15,000 nt of DNA from Actinidia chinensis (lineage: Eukaryota > Streptophyta > Magnoliopsida > Ericales > Actinidiaceae): positions 25,001 to 40,000 of the forward strand of contig VIGQ01002031.1 in the NCBI GenBank assembly GCA_009663005.1, in the 5' to 3' direction. Every line of letters starts with the position of its first letter. Within the stretch, counting starts at the first letter, position 1. Below, piece after piece: positions 8,588 to 15,000 of this stretch. Below the pieces are notes generated by a model. It was not told the DNA's origin. It saw nothing but the letters and a program-made list of their open reading frames with translations, and searched no databases. The translations under genes were made by a program, and so were the position numbers.

Positions 8588-9230
8588 TGTTTGGTGAAAA
8601 AAGTTATTTCGCCAATACAGAATTTCAAAGAATTAATTTCACATTAAATCAAATAAATTGTCAGAAATTTAATTACCAGAAACTGAAAATATAAGACAGA
8701 TACAAAAAACAGAAGTAAAACGAGTCCACTGCAATCGCAGTCATCACTTAAGAAAGATTCCGCACGCCTACCGAGGGTGTTGTAGGATGCTTCGACGTCT
8801 CCTCCTCCTCCAGGATCAAAACGACTAAACCACTAACGTTGGAACCTCCAAGCAATCAGCCTTAGGGAACTAAACTGTATCGTCATCTCCTCTTAAGAAC
8901 TCAATGTATGGTGGCGTTTTGTTTCTGTTGATTTTGGTGGTTGGTGTTGGTGTTGGTGTTGGTGTGTTTTCTTCAGTGCTAAATCTCAACATTTATACGC
9001 AAAACAAATGCTCTATTTATAATCATTATAAGTCTAGTGGGTATTAAACCTTATCATGAGGGTGCTTGTGGCTTCCACCTACAGCCATTAGAGGCTGGTC
9101 ATGGCCCCAATAAAGCACTATTAAGGCTGTAACGAAGATGCAATTTGGTTCTATAATACCCTTTAGGATTGTTAAAACCACTCCTTTTTATTAATGCTTT
9201 CATTCACACAAAAAAAAATTTTTTCTAACA
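8588..9230 (-). repeat. Copia-1 5' LTR
   Basis: This 643-bp repeat is homologous to 1504-2164. It begins TGTTTGG and ends TTCTAACA on the plus strand. It lies beside the leader and gag start and is therefore the 5' LTR of the minus-strand element, carrying the promoter. A short (GGTGTT)n microsatellite at 8941-8965 is shorter and interrupted in the other LTR. The shared CCTACCGAGGGTGTTGTAG block is at 8767-8785. Confidence 0.92.
9011..9021 (-). promoter_or_regulatory. Probable TATA box in the Copia-1 5' LTR
   Basis: The minus strand reads TTATAAATAGAG, a close match to the plant TATA consensus, about 210 bp into the LTR from its transcriptional start side. The matching place in the 3' LTR (near 1946-1956) has lost this word. 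Confidence 0.55.
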
Positions 9231-9235
9231 GAAAT
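9231..9235. repeat. Probable target-site duplication of Copia-1, right copy
   Basis: GAAAT directly follows the right LTR end and differs by one base from GGAAT before the left LTR. It marks the return to Helitron sequence. Confidence 0.45.
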
Positions 9236-9535
9236 CGTCTCTGCTCTTTCCAGACTCACCAGACCAACTGTTTAGCACTCATCCTCCCTCTCTCCTGTCC
9301 TCTCTCCTCTTCTCTCTTCATTTTTCTGAGATGGGGATGTTCCGAGAAGCATGTTCCCTCTGTGCACCATCACTACAAAGTCAACCTCTCCATCCAGCCA
9401 TTTCACTCCACCTTTCTCTCTCTCTCACAGTGGCATTCTCTACAAATCAACCTCCAATTCTTGGGTTGTGTATGCCGTATGTTTTTATCATCCTCTCCTC
9501 TCCTCTCCTCCTCTTTTTTTTAAGCAGTTAAATAT
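9231..9535 (+). other. CT-rich Helitron segment with small ORFs, no recognisable gene
   Basis: Right after the Copia-1 5' LTR the Helitron resumes. The plus strand holds a CT-rich run at 9285-9320, then an ATG context at 9331, with three overlapping short frames (9194-9523, 9331-9531, 9351-9539). Their products are biased to Ser, Leu and Pro and match no family I know. This could be the 5' part of a captured plant gene (CT-rich 5' UTR plus start), or only composition. The frame starting at 9194 begins in the LTR, so it is not an original gene. Confidence 0.3.
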
Positions 9536-11521
9536 CTAAATATTCTTCTATTTAGTTAAACTATTCCTACACCGGTTATTGATAGCGTGATATCATCTTT
9601 TTATTGGATTTTACTCTGTCAACAGTTGTTACTAATCAAATTTTGGCAAGTGTTCTATGAGAACACTTGAAATGTTTATCACATTTTTTGTTTGTCCGAT
9701 TTTCATTTTTAATATCTCAAATGTTTATTCATTTAAAACAACTCGACTATCAAAGTTATTGTTAACATTTTTCTTTTTTGTCGCTTCTCTTTTGAATTAC
9801 TGTGATATTTTTTATTTTTTACTATTTAAGTGATTTTCAAACGTCCCCTCTACAAGATGAGGGGTAGTCAATACAAACTTCTCACATTTTTAAATACAAT
9901 TTTATAAATATTTATACATGTATCAAATACATTTTTGGCCCACAAAAACTGTAAAAGATGGCAAAAATTAGTATTTTTTTTATTTGAAGGGTAATTTGTA
10001 GAAAATTAAGATTTTTAAAATGGTATTTTAAACTTTTTAGAAAATTAAATTCTTGAAACAAAACGATAATGAACGTTTGCATTATTTTAATGCCAATGCC
10101 GCAGTCTTTTGCGAACATAAGCTGGGTCCAACAAATCTTGGAATAAATTTTGGAAAAATTCAGAGAAAGCAGGTTGTGAGCCCTGGTCATTGATTGCCCT
10201 TATCCCGTTTGGTGCTTGCCGTGATGATGTGGTTATTCTAGATGGAATTTTTATCGAAATCTATGACTATTTCTGCAACTCTGCTCTAACAAAGACACTA
10301 TTTTTTTCGCCTTGCCTTTTTTGGTTCTATGTACTTTTCATGTTTCATACAATGAATACTTAGGTACTATGCTTAGTTTCGTCTATTTGGATTTTGGTTT
10401 TTGGATAGCCTTGGTTTAATTTGGTTTTTGATGCACAGTGGGTTTCCACACTTGCCATAAAAAAAACAGAGAAGACTTTGCCTAGATTCAAAGTTTTTGA
10501 AGACCTGACATTGGGGTTAGGTACTTCGTCGTCGCCGGTGGGTTTTTAAACTGTAAAACTGTAAACTAATTTAATTTAGCTGTGTGGATTTGAAAACACT
10601 CACTCTTATCCGTCTGTCTCTGTTTTTTTTTAGTGTGTGAGATAATTATTTGGTTCTCTTATATATGTCTGTCTGTTGTGAAAGGGTCCTGTCATTGCGA
10701 AAGGCTGTTTGTGAAAAAGGTCTCTGTTTGTAAGATTGATTCTCTCTTCTTCTCGTTCCTGGCGGGGCGACCCGTGAGGTTCGCTGTTTTATCTGTCTTA
10801 TTTCAGTGCCAATTACGCAGTGGAAAAATGGGTTTTCAAAAATATTGCGAGTTTTAAATTGTCTAATTTTTTGTATCATTTTGAAATTTGCAAGGTTCAT
10901 CATTGATCTTTCCACGATTTTACAAAATTTGTTCGATTCGATAATGTTTTTAAGCATGATTTTTATTTAATGTGTGTTTGAGACAGTTATGTCCAAATTT
11001 AGATTTGTTTAATTTTAAACAGGCCTGATTAAACATGGAAGAACTCGTGTTTTCCATGAACATACTTTCCTAGAAAAGCAAAATTTATCTAATTCTGTAC
11101 CTGTGTTGCTAAATTGAATGAAATGTTTATTGATTATTGATACTAAATTGTATGCAATTTAACGTAAACAATATATTAAATATAAAAATAACTTTCATTG
11201 TTTATTTAAATAGTAAAGCTAGAGAATTATTTTTAGCAATAAATATATTAAAAATTATGAAAAGAGAGTTTTCAAGAGCTTTTACCATCATTTTGGCAAG
11301 AGATTTTGTTATAAGCTTTGTTATTTATGCTAGAATCTTAGCTTCTGGATTTCAGCCTACAAAATATGGAGCTAGCATTTTTAAGATATATTTTTTGATA
11401 CTAAATCACTTTTTCTTCAACGGCATCAAGAATTTAGTGAGTGAAATGAAAAAAGAAAAAAGGTAGAGAATTTATTTTTTTTTTGGCCCCCCTACTCTTT
11501 CCATAATTTGGCATTATCATT
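9536..11521. other. Helitron internal sequence, AT-rich, no supported gene
   Basis: About 2 kb without a recognisable gene. A hairpin CCCCTC/GAGGGG lies at 9845-9864. A minus-strand stretch at about 10085-10245 has roughly 50 open codons of fairly protein-like composition (for example LLDPAYVRKRLRHWH) but no family match. The remaining open frames (9912-10190 minus, 10633-10857 plus, 10646-10957 minus, 11137-11466 plus) are AT-driven and unsupported. A captured gene fragment is possible, since Helitrons often carry them, but is not shown. Confidence 0.4.
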
Positions 11522-11863
11522 GCAACAACTTTTTTTTGGGGATGGAAAATGAGACAAACTTCCAAAGGTTAGTCTTTGATGTTGGTTAAAGTCAATTATT
11601 CTTTGTGCTTCAATCAAGTTTTTCACTGTGCTGCAGTTTTTTGTATATGAGAAATGTGAAAGGCTTAAATTGAGGTAGTTTTTTGTATAATAAAATGTGA
11701 GAGGCTTAAATTGATGTTATTGATATGTTGATACCATCATTTTTTTTAAAACGCAGCAACTGAAAAACTTGATTGCAGCACAAGAATAAATGGATTTAAT
11801 GCCAAACCGACATCAAAGCTAACATTTGGGAAGTTGTCTCAGATTTCTATCAAAAGTTGTTGC
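11522..11863. repeat. 342-bp foldback (MITE-like inverted repeat) with tandem repeat in its loop
   Basis: The left arm (11522-11636) and the reverse complement of the right arm (11753-11863) match over about 110 bp. They share GCAACAACTTTT at the ends, then GAGACAA, a TTTGATGT-GGTT segment, a TTATTCTT-GTGCT segment, CAATCAAGTTTTTCA and GTGCTGC/TTGCTGC. The loop of about 115 bp contains a 42-bp tandem duplication. No clear target duplication or transposase is present. It could be a small non-autonomous DNA transposon, or a hairpin able to form double-stranded RNA if transcribed. Confidence 0.65.
11636..11719. repeat. Tandem duplication, two units of 42 bp
   Basis: The units start GTTTTTTGTATA at 11636 and again at 11678, and both contain AATGTGA-AGGCTTAAATTGA. 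They differ at a few positions. They lie in the loop between the arms of the inverted repeat. Confidence 0.7.
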
Positions 11864-12455
11864 CAAACTTAGATATGTTATAAGAAGTTAGAATTATTTG
11901 ATTATCTTAACATTAAATACGTGATTTTCTCTTGTTTTCTAAAATTAGACAACAAACTATAAATTGTAAAATTTAAGCGTTCATATTTTTAAGATAAACC
12001 AATATTAAAAATTACTTTTCATATCAATTTTTGTTAAATGAATGATGTTATTCACATGGAGATCCCATATTCACATGGAACTTTTAAACGGCCTTTATTA
12101 AATGTTTTATTGACAATTAATTTGATTGAATCCCACTTATTTTTCTCTTTCCTATTGCTTTGCAATTCATCCCTTACTACTTTTGTTACCACCAAATGGC
12201 AATTTGTCCTTAACTTAAACTAAGAAATGGGGGCTGAATTATTTGTAAATCGTTTCATTAGTGTAAAACGTTCTTTTTTTGAATATTCAAAAATAATTTC
12301 CTTCATTTGAGATTTCATCTCTTATTTTTTTTGTTTGTAAGGAGTTTGTTTTTATAGTTAATAACTGAAAGTGTGATAAGATTGGATCATATGAAGACTC
12401 TTTTTTGATTTTTTTAGTTAGTTATGTTAACACAAGTCTGAATATATTTTGTTGC

Positions 12456-12460
<5 letters not shown>
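11864..12460. other. Helitron 3' portion, AT-rich, no gene
   Basis: AT-rich sequence between the foldback and the 3' terminus. A short direct repeat ATTCACATGGA occurs twice near 12051-12080. The open plus frame at 12038-12223 has no family resemblance. Confidence 0.5.

Positions 12461-12476
<16 letters not shown>
12461..12476 (+). terminator. Helitron 3' terminal hairpin
   Basis: GCCCGTG and CACGGGC form a perfect 7-bp stem with a two-base loop. Five bases later comes CTAG (12482-12485), followed by T. A GC hairpin a few bases before CTRR is the known Helitron 3' signal that ends rolling-circle transfer. This is a transposition terminator, not a transcription terminator. Confidence 0.85.
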
Positions 12477-12485
<9 letters not shown>

Positions 12486-12486
<1 letters not shown>

Positions 12487-13368
12487 ATGTATACACTAAA
12501 CATGATATAGGCCTAGCTTGTTATTCAATAAAGTAGAGAGCCAATCATACCTCCATAAAACTTTTCATTCACATTTTTACCTTTTTCTCTTGGTCACGCT
12601 TTATAGATGTGCTCATAGGCATGGCTAATGGCTTTGCTCCCATCATTCCCGAATATTTTGAGCAACTCTTTTGTATACTTTGTTTGATTATGAATGTTTC
12701 TTTCGCTTGACGCTTGATTTGTAATCTGAGGAAGAATTGAGTTCGCCCGTCATATACTCATTTCGAATTTACCTTGCATATACTTAGCAAATTTCTTGCA
12801 CATAATGTTATTAATAACTACCAAATATGATATCATCTATATATATGTGCACAATTAGCATATCCTTGTTTTTGATTTTATGAAAAGGCGTTGTATCACT
12901 TTCCTCTGAGCACGCAAAAGTATTTTCATTTAGAAATTTGTTTAGTCTTTTGTACCAAGCTATTGGTGTTTGTTTTAATCCATAGAGAGTGCTATTGAGA
13001 GTTTGAATATCTGGTTTTGGAATTCATGATTCTCAAATCCTGGAGGTTGTGCAACATAAAACTCCTCAGTGGTGTATCCATTTAAGAATGCATTTTAACG
13101 TCCATTTGGTAAGTTTAAAATTCATATAGCATGTAAATGTAAGCAGCATTCGTATGGCTTCTAATTTAGATACGGGGACAAAAGACTTCCTCAAAATCTA
13201 TTTCTTTCTTCTTGACTATATCCTTGTGCAACAAGTCTAACTTTACTTTTAACAATATTCCGATTCGTCAAGATTTTTTCTAAATACCCATTTATACCTA
13301 GTATAGAGTGATTATTTAGTCTATGTACTAGTGTTCAAACGATACGTTTTTTTCACCTCAATCAAAAT
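12486..13368 (-). pseudogene. Copia-2 reverse transcriptase, catalytic part with left copy of the duplication
   Basis: The minus strand shows, from right to left, a second copy of the RT N-terminal segment (12921-13360), then TLF/KNKDMLIV-like sequence, the catalytic YIDDIIFG at 12820-12851 (the YxDD core present), an NNIMCKKFAKYMQGKFEM segment at about 12750-12820, a KEL...FG segment and a KKGK...EKFYGGMIGSLLY segment at about 12530-12590, then a DIMFSV-like end at the border. The Helitron interrupts it there, and coding resumes at 418. Multiple frameshifts break it. Confidence 0.87.
12921..13360 (-). repeat. RT segment duplication, left copy
   Basis: This copy aligns with 13368-13805 over its whole length, for example TATTTTCATTTAGAAATTTG, TTTGTACCAAGCTATTGG, TTTTAATCCATAGAGA and TTGTGCAACAAGTCTA in both. 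The repeat period is about 447 bp. The duplicated protein part runs from an LNHFEK-like segment through MDVKNAFLNGY and YGLKQ to FLNENNF. An intact copia RT has this segment once. Confidence 0.88.
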
Positions 13369-13805
13369 TATTTTCATTTAGAAATTTGTTTAGGTCTTTT
13401 GTACCAAGCTATTGGGTGCCTTGTTTTAATCCATAGAGATTGCTATTGAGATTTGAATATCCTGGTTTTGGAATTCCCATGATTCTCAAACCTGGAGGTT
13501 TGTGGAACATAACTCCTCAGTGGTGTATCCATTTAAGAATGCATTTTTAACGTCCTTTTGTAAAGTTAAATCATATAGCGGTAAAGGTAAGCAGCATCGT
13601 ATGGCTTCTAATTTGATGCGGGACAAAAGATCTCAAAATCTAATTCGTTTCTTCTTGACTATATCCTTGTGCAACAAGTCTACTTTACGTTTACCAATAA
13701 TTCCGAATTCGTCAGATTTTTTTCCGTAAATCCCCATTTTTAGTACCAGTATGAGTGATTCTTTAGTCTAGTCTAGTGTTCAAACTATACTTTTTTTCAA
13801 AATGA
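13368..13805 (-). repeat. RT segment duplication, right copy
   Basis: This is the upstream copy in element orientation. It carries SRLVAQGYSQEE near 13665-13700, MDVKNAFLNGY at about 13525-13560, EEL/PPGFENHG near 13470-13510 and YGLKQ at about 13415-13432. Differences from the left copy are mainly one- or two-base gaps. The open plus-strand frame at 13502-13729 is a shadow of this sequence. Confidence 0.88.
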
Positions 13806-13990
13806 TTAAGTCTTCTGCATTGCTAATAACCATCTTTGAAAGGTAGATCGTTACGTCATCAATTAGTACTGAACAGATTCTTCAACATCAAAGTTTATTG
13901 CTAAAAACTTAAAAATTTTTTCTTGTCGTTAAATATCCCAAGAAGATTGCGTTCGTCTAATTTTGAATCAAAATTTTTTAGTTATCCTTT
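13806..13990 (-). pseudogene. Copia-2 integrase-RT junction, linker apparently deleted
   Basis: On the minus strand LLGIFNDKK (the integrase-side LGYS-like segment) near 13925-13955 is followed within about 150 bp by AISNAEDLNHFEK, the opening of the RT region. In intact elements of this family more than 100 residues usually separate these segments. An internal deletion is the simplest reading. Confidence 0.6.
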
Positions 13991-14440
13991 GCTATTGTTT
14001 AGGACATATTATTTGCAACCCAAAAGTTGAAAGAAACTTAATATTTTATTTTCGTCCCTTTCATAGTTCATAAGGGTGTTTATGTAGAAGTGGTCTAAGC
14101 ATGACGCGGTTTATGATAAAACAATGTGGTATTCTAACGCTTCGGCCCAAAAATATTTTGACAGAGAATTTTTCCACAAAGCATAGTTCTTGCCATTTCT
14201 TCTAAAGTTCTATTTTTTCTCTCAATAACTCTATTTTCGTGATAGGTTCTAGAGCAAGAACTATGTCCCATTCCAATTTCTCATAATTTTGGTAAGTGAC
14301 TCATTTTCAAACTCTTTTACCATGGTCGGTTCGAATATTTGAATAAAAAGTCCTTTTATCGTTTGAATCGTCGGCATCGTTTTGTAAAAGAAAAAATCTC
14401 ATTTTTATAGGCTAAAAACCTTACCCATGTAAATTATGAA
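13991..14440 (-). pseudogene. Copia-2 integrase catalytic core
   Basis: The minus strand reads, in order, an IRTDHGKEFENESL segment at about 14295-14337 (with the second catalytic Asp in the DHG context), ERKNRTLEEMARTMLC at about 14180-14226 (with the catalytic Glu), YFWAEAL at about 14135-14160, NRVMLRPLL near 14095-14115 and PYEL(W)KGR near 14050-14075. This is the diagnostic copia integrase signature. Frameshifts occur between blocks, so the enzyme is broken. Confidence 0.9.
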
Positions 14441-15000
14441 AAATTATCAACAACTTTAAGTATGGATAATTTTTCCCAAGACTCATTATTCTTAATGAAC
14501 TATTAAATCCATGTGTATAATTTTTTTACCAGACTCGTTGTTTCTTGAGGACCTAATTTTTTTTTAAATCCATGTGTAAAGTGTAATTGTCTATAAGTAG
14601 AAATAATGTTTTTTTCGATTTAAATGATATTTTGGTTTACTTTCCTTGTGGCATGCTACATCAATCTTCTTTTCTAAAATAATATTTTTTGTAACCCACT
14701 TAACAAATTTCGGTTTGAAAGTTTTGAAAGAAGGTTCATGTGACATGTCTAAACTTTCTATTGCCATATCCAACTATTATCATTTAGAGCCACAAGGCAA
14801 TTCCATCCATTGGTACACATCGTCTATTTTAAAAGGTATAAATGTTCGACTATTTAACAATGACAATGTTTATTATCTTTGGTTTTTCTATGGTTCATGT
14901 GGTTTTGTCAAAGGTAACTCTATTTTCGAGTATGGGAAGAGGATTCATTACAACATTACCTATACTGAGGATTTTGCCTTTGCTATTATCTCCAACTTTA
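14441..15000 (-). pseudogene. Copia-2 GAG-pre-integrase domain and protease end
   Basis: From the right edge the minus strand gives GDNSKGKILSIGNV at about 14950-14995, which follows the protease core in this family, then an L-x-N-R-V-T-F-D-K segment, a DDVYQWMELPCGSK-like stretch near 14790-14830, SWIWQ-RKFRHV near 14745-14780 (the W-H-R-x-x-G-H zinc His region, frameshifted) and KKIDVACHKES near 14650-14680 (the Cys half). The open frame at 14591-14773 is part of this domain. The protease core and gag lie beyond the right edge. Confidence 0.8.

Larger units (their letters stand above)
1504..9230 (-). mobile_element. Copia-1: full-length but broken Ty1/copia LTR retrotransposon
   Basis: Two direct repeats of about 650 bp (1504-2164 and 8588-9230) enclose an internal region. 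On the minus strand this region reads, in order, leader, gag, protease, GAG-pre-integrase, integrase, RT and RNase H, followed by a polypurine tract beside the 3' LTR. Integrase before RT is diagnostic of Ty1/copia as opposed to Ty3/gypsy. The total length is 7.7 kb. It sits inside the Helitron and is therefore younger than it. No part of the polyprotein is open for more than about 95 codons, so the element cannot encode its own proteins as read here. Confidence 0.92.
419..12485 (+). mobile_element. Helitron rolling-circle transposon, non-autonomous, inserted in Copia-2 and carrying Copia-1
   Basis: The left end is A|TC (A at 418, TC at 419-420) and begins with a TCTATATTATAAA-type 5' terminus. 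The right end is CTAG|T at 12482-12486, preceded by a 7-bp GC hairpin at 12461-12476. These are the known Helitron signatures: 5' TC, 3' CTRR, subterminal hairpin, insertion between A and T, and no target duplication. The copia coding sequence outside the element joins in frame when 419-12485 is left out, which independently confirms both ends. The element is about 12.1 kb, of which about 7.7 kb is the later Copia-1 insertion, leaving about 4.3 kb of Helitron. I see no Rep or helicase motifs in that remainder, so it probably depended on an autonomous relative. Confidence 0.88.

Noticed and set aside
9845..9864. CCCCTC/GAGGGG hairpin as an internal Helitron 3' end
   Set aside because: No CTRR followed by T occurs just downstream. 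It may be a chance hairpin.
10646..10957. 103-codon minus-strand open frame and its plus-strand partner at 10633-10857
   Set aside because: Two overlapping frames on opposite strands in non-conserved Helitron sequence, with no domain recognised in either.
11137..11466. 109-codon plus-strand open frame
   Set aside because: It is AT-driven with a hydrophobic, Ile/Leu/Phe/Lys-rich product, no family resemblance and no gene-like context.

Overview
This window is plant nuclear DNA, most likely from a flowering plant. It is AT-rich and holds no intact host gene, rRNA, tRNA or CRISPR array. It consists of three transposable elements nested inside one another. None of the open reading frames is a believable complete gene. 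The real coding signal is broken polyprotein sequence on the minus strand, recognised from conserved Ty1/copia motifs spread over several frames.

Layer 1 (oldest) is Copia-2, a Ty1/copia retrotransposon on the minus strand. It occupies 1-418 and 12486-15000 and runs off both edges. From right to left it shows the end of the protease region, the GAG-pre-integrase domain, the integrase core, reverse transcriptase (RT) and RNase H. Its RT carries a tandem duplication of about 450 bp, and the integrase-RT linker appears deleted.

Layer 2 is a Helitron at 419-12485, inserted into Copia-2. It has a 5' TC terminus after an A, a 7-bp GC hairpin just before its 3' end, and a CTAG terminus followed by T. 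When the two flanks are read together, the Copia-2 reading frame continues exactly across the insertion point. This fixes both Helitron ends to the base. A second, homologous Helitron 5' end lies inside it at 1147. No Rep/helicase gene is visible, so the element looks non-autonomous. Its right half contains a 342-bp foldback sequence and some gene-like fragments that I cannot identify.

Layer 3 (youngest) is Copia-1 at 1504-9230, a full-length but broken Ty1/copia element on the minus strand, inserted into the Helitron. It has two LTRs (8588-9230 is the 5' LTR, 1504-2164 the 3' LTR), a polypurine tract, and traces of gag, protease, integrase, RT and RNase H in canonical copia order. Its leader of about 1.5 kb is unusually long, with an AT-rich block and a strong purine/pyrimidine tract.

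All layers are full of single-base insertions and deletions. The two LTRs of Copia-1 also differ mainly by small indels. This could be decay, but it also looks like uncorrected long-read error, so frameshifts should not be taken as biological without resequencing. I found no new biological system. The main interest is the precisely resolved three-level nest and some internal rearrangements.
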